From assembly GCA_965644315.1 (NCBI GenBank), contig CBFFRQ010000040.1, forward strand, positions 186,001-250,000: a stretch of 64,000 nt of DNA, read 5' to 3'. The notes under the pieces are model-generated. The model saw only the letters and a program-made list of their open reading frames with translations. It did not search any database and had not been told where the DNA came from. A program made the translations under genes and the position numbers. The number at the start of each line of letters is the position of its first letter. The stretch's first letter is position 1. The DNA is from Caecitellus pseudoparvulus. Lineage: Eukaryota > Bigyra: Bicosoecida. This document shows, piece by piece, positions 8,664 to 19,940 of this stretch.

Positions 8664-11600
8664 ATGGCTGCCCTCCTCGGCAACGATGACGTGCACATCT
8701 CAAGCATCGAGAGGGTGCTGAAGACGGGCCGTGACGCCCTCTTTGGTGTGCGTGTCTCCGTCGCCGCGACCCACACTGCCTGCACACACACGAGCTGTTC
8801 TCCCGCCGCCGGCACAGGTCCTGTACCTGGCAGCCAAGGACACAAAGAGCAGTCGCTCCACTCAGGTGTGTGTGCTGTGCGCAGTCTTTGCGTGGGGGCG
8901 GTGCAATCGCCTGCGCGAGGCAGCTGGCCGGCGTTTCGCCTCTGCAGCAACGCCCCGCTTTGCCTCTCCCGTGCAACCGCTGCCATGCTCCCCCACCCTG
9001 CACGCGCCCTGTCGCCTCTTCAGATCGTGCTGCAAGTCATCAATTTCATGCAGATGCTGGTGTTCCCACTGTGCGTGCGCGTGCCGTCAACTCGAGAGCG
9101 TTCCGTGCGTCACTCGCTTCCACCTCCCTGCAGATCCACCATCTTGAGGGACGACGTCGCGCCGGATGCCCCTGCTCGTGAGTGCAACATGCCCCCCTCT
9201 TCCCAACTTGTGGGCACCGTCGCGCCCCCCGCCTGCACGCTCCTCGCCCCGACGCCGCAGAGACGGGCATCCGAGAAATCGCCGACGTGTTTGCCATTCT
9301 GAATGCAGGAAGCCTGGACCGCTTCGTGGGCTTCGACTGGTACCTGGTGCTGTTCGTGGTGGCCATCACCTGGGTGACCTTTTACGTCGGCATGATCGTG
9401 GACGTCGGCGTGCGCTACGTGCAGAACGCAACGCAGCGGCCGTGGATCTTGAAAACCCTGCGAAACGTCGCGCTGCTGTCCTCCACCATTCTGTTCGTGC
9501 CCCTGCAGGGGCTGCTGCTGCGCTGGCTGAACTGCCAGGGGCTGCGCTTGGTGGACAATTCCTGCTTTGGCGGCATCCACATCATCGTCACGCTGCCGGT
9601 ACTGGTGGTGTCGCCCATGTTCGTGGCGTTGTCGTTGTTCATCTCCTCCGTCTTCCTGACGCGCGACCCGCTCTCCTCCCAGCTCTCTGCTCGAGTGCAC
9701 GGGCGAGCCGAGGCAGCCATGCTCATGGCCAAGGTGATGTTGGTGTTGATTTTCTCCGTCTTGCAGCGGTTCCTGCCCCCCATCATCCTCCTCCTGCTTC
9801 TGCTGCCCACCGGCATCGCCTGGGTCGGCCTCTTCATCACGCAGCAACCGTACATGCAGCCCATCATGAACGACCTGCGCACGGCCCTGGGCGCGGCGTT
9901 CCTGTGGACCACCATCGTTGTCGGCATCGCCATGGCAGCGGGCAGCTTGGACGTGGGCCCACTCACCATCGCCGGCCTGCCGCTCTCCGCGGGTGTGGGC
10001 TGGTTCGCCAGCATGACGTACCGATCCCAGGTCGTGCGCACGCCCCTGCACGAGCTGTCCACGGCCGACGCCATTGACATGTGGGCTCGTGAGCGTGTGC
10101 AGCTGTGTGCCAGCGTGCAGGCGGACCGGCGGTGGATGGCGCTGTTCCGCAGCCGCCGTGGGCACAGTCACGGCAGCGGCGGCAAGTCACGCCACCGGTC
10201 CGCCTCCTCCTCTGCTGTGGGCGGCGCAGGCAGCGGTGTGCGCTCCTCCATGCTGGGAGGCGGTGGGGCTGGGCGGTCGGGCCTGTCAGCCAGTGCCGCC
10301 GGTGCCAGTGGCATGATGGCTAGCGGTGTGGACTCATCCACAGTCATGGGTTTGCAGGGGTTCGGACAAGGCCGGGGGGGAGCAGGCAGCACCTTCGTGG
10401 GGGGCGCACTGGACTCCTACAACATGTTCGCCCGTGGTGGCCTCGCCAGTGACACGGCTGGCTCCCTCGTGCGAGCAGGGGGTGCTGCGGACATTCGCGC
10501 CGTGGCGGCTCGCCTCATCTCCCAGGCTGAGATGGGGTACCGCATGGCCATGGACCGCCACCCCACGTCTGGCCTCGCACAAGTGGCCGCCGCCACCTTC
10601 TTCCAGCGCTGGCACTCGTCGCGGTTCCTGGAGCTGCAGGCGTTGTCCGAGGCTCGGCGTGTCGCAGGCACGTCGCTGGACGTGCGTTTCTTCGTGTACC
10701 AGCGCAGCCGGGCCCTGCGCGAGGAGAAGAACACACAGAGCGGAGACGTCACGGACGGCATGAGCCCCATCGACCGCGTGCTGTACGAGCAGCACTGGAA
10801 GGACGCCGTGGACGCTGAGCTGTCCTGCTACAAGGCGCAGGTGAAGGTGTGGGACATCCTCATGGGGCCCTCACCCGACCTGTCGGAGCTGCAGACACTG
10901 GGCAACACGCTGCGCCGGGGCCTGTCCCTGGCCCAGAAGCACTACCGCGCCATGCTGCGTCTGAACGGCGAGAGCGTGAAGGTGCTGAAGGCGTATGCGA
11001 CGTTCCTGTCCAAGCTCATGAACGACGAGAGCAAGGCGGCTGAGTTCTTCAACAAGGTCACGACGCTGGAGAAGGCCAACTCGCGGCACAAGACGCGTGT
11101 TCTGGAACACCTCGTGTGGGGCGCAGAGGCCCCCGACGTGCACTTTGAGCACGAGCAGGCGGCAGTGCTGACGGTGTCGGCAGAGGAGCGTTTCTTGGGC
11201 GAGATCCAGTCGGTGAATTCCGTCGCCTGCCGTGTGTTCGGGCGCCCCCGCCTGGACATGCTGGGGCGCAACATCGCCATCACCATGCCGCCGCCCGTGT
11301 GCCACGTGCACACCAAGTACCTGCAAAAGTTCGTGCGCACGGGGCGGGGTCACTTCATTTCCTCCACGCGGTACACGCTGGCCGTGAACGCAAACGGGCA
11401 CTTGATGCCTGTGCGCTCGACGTTCCACGAGGCGCCGCCCGACGAGAGCGACGCTCGCCCTCGCCTGCTGGCCATGATTGAGCCCATGGAGACGGAGGAG
11501 GAGTATGTCATTTTCTCAGGTGCGGAAAAAGAGTTCCGCATCCTGGCAGCTTCGTCTGGCACACACCTCGCTTACGGCACCAGCTCCGAGCTGCTGTCCA

Positions 11601-14600
11601 CGAAACGCATCTCCATCCTGCGTTTCTTCCCCGAGGTGGACCCTGTCCATGCGCCCAAGTACGTCGGCGCCGCCACGATCTCCATGCCGCCTGGGGGACT
11701 GACAGCCGGCGGACCAGGGGAGGGCGGCGGCATCACCACCACCACTGCCACGCATGACATTCCCCTGGAGGGGCATGGAGGCTTCCGGGACAGCAGTGCA
11801 CGTGGCAGGCGCCGGGCACGGTCGTCCGTGTCCTCAGCGGGGGGCGACTCCACTGCCAGCGACAGCTACCACCATGGGGGTGGGTCAAGCACAGCCGGGT
11901 CGCACGGCGACCTGGCCAGCGGGCGACATGGATCGCACCCCGTGCGCTCTCCGCGCCATGCGCTGGGCGGTGGCAGCGTCGCAGTGAACGTGTCTGCGCC
12001 TGCCGCCGCCCCGCTGGGGCTGTTGGGGGGGGGTGGATCCCCCGGCGAAGGGGGGGGGACCCTGGCTCAGCCCAGCCACAGTGGTGACAGCATGGACCTG
12101 GGCCACCACCCGTCACGGGACATTTCAGGGGTGTCCTCCACTGGCGGCGCCGTGCTGGATGAGAGTGGCGATGTGCCGGGGGTCCAATTCTCCTCCGACG
12201 CACAGGTGGGTGCGGAGGGGGGGGGTGACAGCACCACCACCCCCCTGCGCCGACCCCTGACAGGCCGAGCCGGTGGACGCAGTGGCAGCGACATGCCCGA
12301 GTGGACTCCCGGCGGCACGGCAGCCCTGGGGCGCGGCACGGGCGGCCGTGCCGCGACGAGTCTCCTGGATGCCGTGGGCTTCAAGCTGACCCCCACCACG
12401 CACTGCCAGGACGGCAACTCTGTCGTGCAGGCGACGGTGCAGGAGGTGCGCAGCCCCATGACGCCGCTGTTCTACGTGCTGTCCTGGCGCCCCCACGGCA
12501 TGCAGGGGGGAGGGGGGGACACCGGCGGCCTGGCGGGGGGGGTCATGACCAGCATGGGTGAGGCGGGGCGCGCCACCTTCCTCACCCACGACGCCGCCCA
12601 GCTCAACGCGTACCGGCGCACGTCCATCCAGGCCGCCAAGTGGAACGCCCTCGCCTCTGGTTCGGGGACGGGTGGGGCCGGTGACGGACACGGGTCCTTC
12701 GTCCCCATGTCGCAGCGCCTGGCGCCGGGGGATGTGCCCCCTGGACTGCTGGCCCCCGGCGCAGCTCAGGGCGGACTGCCCGCCGGGCCAGTTCCTTCCT
12801 CGGCCCGTGGCGTGGTGTTCGGAGGTGCTGAGGGGGGTGGCAGTGAGACAGGTGGCCCACCAGCCTCCGGTCGAGGCCTGCGTTTCGCAGCGCCTGACTC
12901 GGGGCGGGCGGCCTCTGGGCGGGCAGGCGGCGGCGGCGGGGTGCGGTTTGGGGAGCCCAGCAAGGGTGGGCCCAGGTCCCCCGGCAAACACGCCACGTTT
13001 GCGGGGCTGGATGGCGCAGGCGGCAGCGGGCGGCACTCCTCTGGGCGGTCGGCGGGGCAGTCCTCCACAGACTCCATGCCGGCTGGCGTGCCTCACCACT
13101 CAACCCAGACGTGGGGCTTCGTGGACACGGCGGCGACACCGGCGCCCACCACCGCCCCTGCGCAGCCCGTGCCGCATCACCCGCCCATCAGCACCGTCCC
13201 GGAGGAGGGGGAGGGGTCCGAGGGGGGCGGGTCCGATGCCGTGTCCGCGGCGCGGGGTGACTCCCACGACCGGTCAGGGACGCCCCTCGGCGCAGCGGGT
13301 GGCGGCAGCAGCACGCAGGGCAGTGCAGAGCTGGGTGGAGCTGGTGGCGGTGACGCCGATGACGACGCGGCGTCTGTGGATTCAGTGGGGAACCGGCGGC
13401 CCACGCCGCCTCCCACCTTTGCCAGTCGGGCCAGCATCGCCACTGAGGCGGCAGGTGTGGCGGTGTTGCCGGGGGGCGAGGGGGTGGGTGCGCCGTTCGA
13501 CGTGCAGCAGCTGCTCGCTGCAGCGGATGAGGTGGCGGCCGCCACTCCAGGCAGTGTGGCCGGCTCAGGCAGCACGGGCCGAGGGTCGTCGGACGGGGGG
13601 GGGTCCGGGCGCAGTGGCGGCAGTGGCGTGTCCGCGTCACCCCCGGACGCCGTGGGCCTGGCAGAGGACTCGGGGGATGCGTTTGACCGCCTGGTGCGTG
13701 GACGGGAGGAAGACGCCCGCAAGGCCAAGGCCGCTCGGCGGGTGAGCATTGCCGACAGCACCGGCGCTGCAGACAGTGACGGCGAGGAGGAGGGCGGGGA
13801 CCAGCTCGGGGACTTGCCTGGCGGGCTGGCCCTGCGCACGACGACACGCGCCTCGGGCGGCAAGCGGGGGGGGCCTCTGGGCCTGCGCACACAGAGCGCC
13901 ATGGACGGAACAGTGAACACCGCCACGACGGCGTCGTCGGGGGGGGGTGACTCGGGGGCGCCCTCCTCCCAGCTCATCCGGCGCATCATCCAGACGTACG
14001 ACGTGCTGCGTGACCCCGCCGTCGCACGCATGCGCCTGACCATGTTCGTGCTGCTGTTCCTGCTGGTGGTGGGCGGCATCGGCGTGCTGAACGTCATGGG
14101 CCCACTGCAGAACTCCATCGAGCGCCACACGCGCACGGTGTTCGACGCGGGGGAACGCACCGCCCTCGTGCGCACGGGCTTCATCCAGCTCATCAACCTC
14201 CTCGTGGCCGGGCTGGGTGACGGACTGGGCGACGCGGCAGACACGTACGAGTCCCGCGTGCCGACGTACAAGGCGCAGCTGTCGGTCATGGAGCAGCAGA
14301 TCTCCAGTGTCTCGCAGCGTCTGGTGCAGGATGCGAACTTCATCGAGGGGGAGCAGCTGCAGGCGGACGTGACGCCGTCAGTCATCGTCGTGGACGAGAC
14401 GCAGAACGTGCGCACGTTCAACCCGCAGCAAGCCAGCCTGTTCATCACCGCCGTCATGCGCGACATGCTGCAGCAGGAGGTGCTGGGCTTCGACGACCCG
14501 TCCGGCTCTGCGTACGGGCTGAGCGACATCGTCGGCTTCGAGGACCTGGGGCAGATCGTCGTGGGCTTCAACGACACGACGACGCTGAAGCAGCGCACGG

Positions 14601-16393
14601 CGGCGCAGTACCTCGTCAATTTCCGCACCTGGACCATCATGGGCTTCGCCATCCTCTTCCTGCTGCTCTTCATCTCCATCGCCCTGGTGCTGTTCTGGAG
14701 CATCTCCGAGCTGTCCCAGCGCCGCCGCCGCGTCCTGCTGCTGTTCCTCACCGTGCCCACCCAGGCTGTCAAGGCCCTACGCAACCGGGCGTCACGCAAG
14801 CTCATCAGCTTCATGGCCAGCCTGCGCAGCGGGGACTCGGCCGAGGGCGTGGACTACTCGCGGGGTCGCGGCGACATGGGCGGCCTGTCCACCCTGGTGC
14901 AGGAAGGCCCCGCGCCCAGCCCCTCGCCGCCCCACAGACAGGACACGCCGACCGCGTCCCCCACAGCACAGCCCGTCGCTCGCGCCGTGTCCTTCGCCTC
15001 CACGGGGTCTGGGGCGGATGCGGAAGTCAGTGACATTTCCGCCACGCATGAGCTCAGCACGGGTGGTGGCAGCGCCACTGGCTCCGCCACTCCAAGCCAG
15101 GGACTGCGCACGCTGCAGATGGGCGTCATGTCTGCTGCCGCTCGTTTCAAGTCCTCTGCCAACCTGCAGCGCATGTCGGAGGACCAGTTGAGTGACTTTG
15201 CAGCGGCGGCAGCATCCCGCGTGCACACCCGGCGCGGGCTCAGCCCCACCACCCCAACGGCGGGTGGGGACGACAGCAGTGGCGAGGTGCGCCCCCATGA
15301 GGAGTCAGGCGCCTTCATCGTGGGCTCCCTCATCAGCATGACGGGGCCACTGCTGCTGGTGGCGGCGTGGCTGCTGACCATGTTCATCGACCAGAGCATC
15401 ATGATCAACGCCATCCAGGTGGCCACCCAGCGCGTGTACATGACGCAGCAAATCGGCGCCTTTGCATCCACAGTGATCGTGGGGCAGTCCTGGCTCATCG
15501 GCGATGCGCTGGAGCTGCACAGGCTGGCCGGGCCCCTGGCACGCGACTCAGTGTACCGTCCCGGGCTGTGGGATGCCGAGCGCTCGCTGGCGTGGCGGAC
15601 ACAGGCCCTGCTGCACGGAACGGAGGAGCCCGTGGTGGAGGGGGGCGTGGCGCTGCCCCCGCTGGAGGAGGGCTCCCTGGCCTTCCAGCTGTTCGCGCAG
15701 GACGGCTGCATTGTGCAGGATGACGTGTTCTTTGCCCCCGACTGCCGCTCCGTGGAGGAGGGCGTGATGAACCAGGGACTGGGGGCGGCGCTGGACCGCC
15801 TCATTGACATGAGTGTGCAGGTGCGCACGCGGTTCCCGTACGGAGACCCTCGCAACGTCACCGCCGTGTTCCAAGACCAGGACATCCTGGCCCTGGCTGC
15901 GCGCAGCTTGGAGTTGAACTTGCCGTACGTGCGTGGTGGCGTGCGCGTGCTGACTGAGGAGTTCGTGGAAGACGCCAGCACCATCATGACTGCCACACGC
16001 AACCGGCAGCAGGTGCTCACCATCTCCATCGTCTCCGCCCTCGTCCTCTACGTGCTCTTCCGCTACCTCGTGCAAATCAACCGGCTGGGCGAAACCGTCG
16101 TGTCGGCGACCACGCTCCTCATCGCATTCCCCGACGCCGTGGTGAAAGCCATCCCCACCGTGCAGTCTGCCGTGAAAGAAATCGCCTCTCAGTCTGCCGT
16201 CGTGCTGTCTCAGGGCGATGCGGCAGTGCACATCGATGGTGGCAGCGGCGGCGGCAGCGGCGGGGCCACGCCCATGTACGGCACTGGCGCCGACCCCTTC
16301 ATGAAAGACGGGGGCGGTGGTGCGGGTGCGACACCCACCATGGCCCGCCAAGGCAGCTCTGGCACGGGCCCCAAGACTGTTGCAGTCGCTTGA
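8664..16393 (+). CDS. TmcB-like multi-pass membrane protein with PAS domain
   Basis: Five exons (8664-8747, 8818-8865, 9024-9070, 9134-9177, 9261-16393) join into an exact 2,451-residue frame. The first four exons are tiny and the last is 7.1 kb. An N-terminal bundle of about six membrane segments spans residues 100-316. A PAS-like domain lies near 700-820 (VNSVACRVFGRPRLDMLGRN, then HTKYLQKFVRTGRG). This order is typical of proteins annotated in protists as 'tiny macrocysts protein B'. A very long Gly/Ser/Pro-rich region (about 900-1650) is followed by four more membrane segments near 1664, 1862, 2095 and 2325 with helical extracytoplasmic loops. Related proteins are thought to be sensors or mechanosensitive membrane proteins, but the ligand or stimulus here is unknown. 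The start is the ATG whose exons splice in frame with matching GTGCGT or GTGTGT donors. Confidence 0.85.
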
Positions 16394-16418
16394 ATTCATA
16401 CACATGCCGGGTCCACCC

Positions 16419-17459
16419 TCACCCGTGCCCGCCACACACCCAGGAGGTGAGGGACGTGTCAGTGGCGAAGGGGGAAGGCAGGCCCCCCGCTGATGAGAGG
16501 GGGACGACGCCCCCCTTGTCCCCTGTCGGCAGCAATGTCGCTGCGCCGCCCTTGGGCGGCACCTGGCTGCCGTCCCACCCGCCCTCTCCCACTGACACCC
16601 AGCAGCACTGGCAGCAGTACGCCATGACGTTGCGCGGCGCAGCGACGAGTTTCCCCGACAGTTTGTCGCGGTTGGGCATGTGGTTCCGGAAGAAAATGTA
16701 CTCTGCCGAAGTGGCCCACTCTGTGTCATGCAGGGGGGGCGTGGTTGTGTGCGTGGGAGGGGGGCACTCTCTGGCCGGCAGCTGGTCGACGCACTGCGGC
16801 CTGGGAAACGCTCCACCGTGAAGTCACACGCCGTGCAACGCAGCGTGGAGCAGCTCCTGCACATGGGGAAATGACAACACGCCGCCGTGCTGCCCATGCG
16901 GGACGCGGTCATGGCCGTGGCGTGGGCTGCCCACGCACAGTTTCTTCACACTGGTGGCACAGCCCTGTGGCGCTGCCGCGTCCCCCAGGTACACCCTGGC
17001 ACACCTGCACAGGCAAGGAGGCGCGGTGGGGATTGTGATGTTGTTGCACACTGAGTTGCCTTGCTGTGGCGACGGTGGGGCGCATGCCACGCACCGTGAC
17101 CTGCTGCTGCGAGAGGGTGCGCCTGTGAAGGCAGCGGTTGGCGCCGCCACAGACACGGCAACGCCGGCCCCCGGCTCAGGCACAGTGTCCACATCTTCCA
17201 TCATGCTGAGCAAGTCGTCCACATGGGAGTGCCCGCCTGACCCGCCTGTCGGCTCAGCCCTGCCGTTGGCGTGGCTGCCATGTGATGTGCGCTGCCTCGC
17301 AGCCGTTTCTGCTGCCGGCGTCCACGAAGCTGCGACAGGCTGCCGGATGGGGACTTTCGAGGCCGGTTGTGGGGCAGCAGCATGGGGCGGCATCTTGGTG
17401 TCAGTCTGCGGGCTGTCAATGTCTGCCAGCTCGCTGAGCAAGTCGTCCAGCGCTGCCAT
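16419..17459 (-). CDS. CFAP418: CFAP418 (C8orf37) homologue, cilium-associated
   Basis: Three exons (17459-16939, 16856-16795, 16720-16419) make 294 residues. The N-terminus starts with the acidic helix MAALDDLLSELADIDS, echoed by a second DDLLSMMEDVD block, as in human C8orf37. The conserved C-terminal core appears only after splicing: VYLGD...CATSVKKLSC, LRCTACDFTVERFPG, YIFFRNHMPNRDKL, AYCCQCCWVSV and a terminal WVCGGH corresponding to the human WVCGKH ending. The human protein is linked to photoreceptor and ciliary disease and is found at the ciliary base, so this supports a flagellated organism. Compared with human, about 35 residues of Gly/Pro-rich sequence are inserted before the last motif. 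Its stop is only 25 bp from the stop of the TmcB-like gene on the other strand. Confidence 0.85.
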
Positions 17460-17653
17460 GGCGCCGATGCAGCTGCTGCACTGCACCTGCCACAACGCCA
17501 GTGGCGGGGCGAGCGGCACGGTGCAGCGAGCAGAGCGAGCGGGCGTGCTAGCAGTTAAGTTAAGGAGCTTGTGTCATGCGTGGCTGCAGCAGTGTACGTT
17601 TGCATTTTATGTGGAAAGGCGTGACGAGGCGGGAGGGGGGCGGGCTGGCTGGC

Positions 17654-18967
17654 TCACTTGTGCGCCCGACCAGTGGAGCGAATGCGCTGGCACACCTCCG
17701 AGACGTACTCGCTGGTGAGGGCGGTGCCGCCGACATCCTTGGTCTTGCAGCCGTCGGCCAGGGTGCCGAAGATGGCCGCTTCCACGCGGTCGGCAAACAC
17801 GGGCAGCTGCAGGTGCCGCAGCATGAGCACGGTGGAGAACAGCATGCCCGTGGGGTTAGCGACGTTCTTCCCGGCAATGTCCAGGGCCGTGTGCCGGGCG
17901 CCCTGCTCGAAGATGGCGCCTTCACGACCAATGGTCGCGCCCGGCACCAGGCCAGGCCCGCCCACCAGCCCCGCCACCACGTTGGACACCAGCGACCCGT
18001 ACATGTTGGGCGTCACCATGACGTCGAACTGCTGGGGACGGGACACCAGCTGCATCATGCAGTTGTCCACAATGATCTCCTCGTACTTCACGGTGGGGTA
18101 GCGCTTGGCCACCTCCCGGCAGGACTCCAGGAACAGCCCATCTGCCTTCTTCATGATGTTGGCCTTGTGCACGGCTGTGACGGTGGACCGGTTGTTCAGG
18201 AAGGCGTACTCGAAGGCGTACTCGGCGATGCGCAAGGTGGCAGACCGCGTCATGACCTTCAGTGACTCGGTGATGCCCGGGTACACCTCGTGCTCCATGC
18301 CGCTGTACTCGCCCTCGGTTGACTCCCGCACCACGACGATGTCCACGTTCTCGTGGCGAGGGGTCGTGCCGGGCATGGGGAAGGTGTGCACGACGTTGGC
18401 GTACAAGTCCATGGTCTTGCGCAGCTCCACGTTCACGGACGTCTTGCTGGTGCGCCCGACGCCTGTGGGACACAGGGCGGCATGTGCAGCAGGGCGCGTG
18501 GCGGGGGAGGGGCAGGGCGGGACGTACCGACGGAGAACTCGCCCTTGAGGGCGACCTTGTTCTTCTTGAAGGACGCCACCATCTCCGGCGTCAGCGTGTC
18601 CACGACGTTGTCCACCACCTCGAACGCCAGCGGCGCGCAGGACGCCTCCAGCACCTGCATGGCCGCGGAGGTCATCTCAGGGCCAATGCTGCAGAAGAAC
18701 GGAGGGATGCATGGCTAGGTGTGTTGGGGTGAGGGCCAGCAGGCGGCGCTACCGGCGCCAGGCGCTGGTGTGGTGGCGCGGGTGTTGGCGTGTTTCGCGC
18801 ACGCACCCATGCCCAGGGAAGACCGACACTGTGCGGGTCTGGCTGGCGCCAGGCACCTGCAGCGTGTCCAGGCGTGCTGCCGCAGGTGTGGCGTGGAAGG
18901 CGCGCACAGGCGCAGCTGTGCGCGTGAGTGCCGCGGCAGCGCGGGCGGCGCACCGAGTTGCTGCCAT
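17654..18967 (-). CDS. IDH3: mitochondrial NAD-dependent isocitrate dehydrogenase subunit (beta/gamma-like)
   Basis: Three exons (18967-18807, 18688-18528, 18462-17654) give 376 residues. A typical mitochondrial targeting peptide opens the protein (Arg/Ala-rich, RAFHATPAAARL). The family follows: VFPGHGIGPEM across intron 1, RESTEGEYSGMEHE, VTAVHKANIMKKADGLF, VDNCMMQLVSRPQQFDVMV, NMYGSLVSNVVAGLVGGPG and NPTGMLFS. The enzyme converts isocitrate to 2-oxoglutarate with NAD in the TCA cycle. The substitution pattern (for example LYANVVH, RSTVTAVHK) looks closest to the beta and gamma subunits. The usual GDGIGPE glycine-rich loop reads GHGIGPE. Whether it is catalytic or regulatory cannot be settled without an alignment. 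Confidence 0.92.
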
Positions 18968-19327
18968 GGTGGAGACGGGCAGGAACTGCTGCAGGGAGCA
19001 AGCAGCGCGTAGGCGTTGGGCGCGCAGGTACTGGCTGGGGCAGCAGGTGCAGGCGCGTGGAAGTGGGCTGACGGTGTGGGCTGGGGAATGTGTCGTGCGG
19101 GGGCCAACTGCCGTGGTGCTTCAGGGCTGGTCAGGTGGCGGGTGAGAGTGCCCAATTTCCGCTGCGGAGGCAAAGTGCAATGACGGGACCGCCGCCACAT
19201 CCCACCTGAACACCGTAGCCGAGCCCCTGTGCAGATTTCTTGCGGTTGCAGTCAGTGCACTTGCCCGTGTGCGCCCTCCTGAAGTGCGAAGCGCCCTCCG
19301 GCGCCGCTCCGACAGACTCCCGACACC
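18968..19327. promoter_or_regulatory. divergent promoter region, IDH3 / SEC61G
   Basis: These 360 bases lie between two head-to-head housekeeping genes. They hold both promoters. No distinct TATA box is visible. Confidence 0.4.
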
Positions 19328-19798
19328 ATGGCTGCTGCCGGCACTGGCGGGGACAACCCCCTGAACAAGCACCTCGTGGAGCCCCTCGCGGACTTCAGCA
19401 AGAAGGGTGTGCAGTTCCTGGAGAAGGTGCGTGAGCGGCGCGGCGGCAGGCGCGGCGCCCCTGCGTGTGCAGCGCCTGCACTGGCACTGCCAGGTGTCGA
19501 CTGCGCTGCCCTGCCAGCGCGTGGTACCACGCCGAAGTGCCGCCCTCCCTGCGCAGTGCCACAAGCCCAAGACTGCTGGTACGTGGCGTGCATTGCCGTG
19601 GCCTGGTGTTCGCCAGACGGCAGGCGCAGGTGCCGGCGCACGTCCCACTTGACCCTCACGCCTGCCGCCTGCCCAATCTCCGCAGAGCTGCAGCGCATGG
19701 TGACTGAGCTGGGCGTGGGCTTCCTGGCCCTGGGCGTGCTGGGCTTCTTCGTCAAGCTCATCCACATCCCCATCAACAACATCCTTGTCGGCGCATAG
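19328..19798 (+). CDS. SEC61G: Sec61 translocon gamma subunit
   Basis: Three exons (19328-19426, 19557-19578, 19686-19798) give 77 residues. The middle exon is only 22 nt. After splicing the protein reads as Sec61 gamma/SecE: an amphipathic N-terminal helix (PLADFSKKGVQFLEK), CHKPKTAELQRM, then a single tail-anchor membrane helix ending in the near-invariant GFFVKLIHIPINNILVGA. The subunit clamps the Sec61 alpha channel in the ER membrane for protein translocation. Length and terminal motif match the family, apart from a slightly longer Gly-rich N-terminus. Confidence 0.96.
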   Translation: MAAAGTGGDNPLNKHLVEPLADFSKKGVQFLEKVRERRGGRRGAPACAAPALALPGVDCAALPARGTTPKCRPPCAVPQAQDCWYVACIAVAWCSPDGRRRCRRTSHLTLTPAACPISAELQRMVTELGVGFLALGVLGFFVKLIHIPINNILVGA

Positions 19799-19940
19799 AG
19801 CCCCTGCCCAGCACAGCCACCCACAGTGCAGCACTGGTGCCGGTGGCGTGTGCCGACGCCTCAGTGGTGTGGCCGACACGTCCCCCGCCAGGCGCCTGGG
19901 GGCACCCGTGCTGCCTCTGCCTGTACAATGCAACGCTACA

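Noticed and set aside
13177-14814. A 545-codon minus-strand frame opposite the TmcB-like gene
   Set aside because: It is antisense to the continuous membrane-protein frame, Arg/Ser/Pro-rich, with no recognisable domain.
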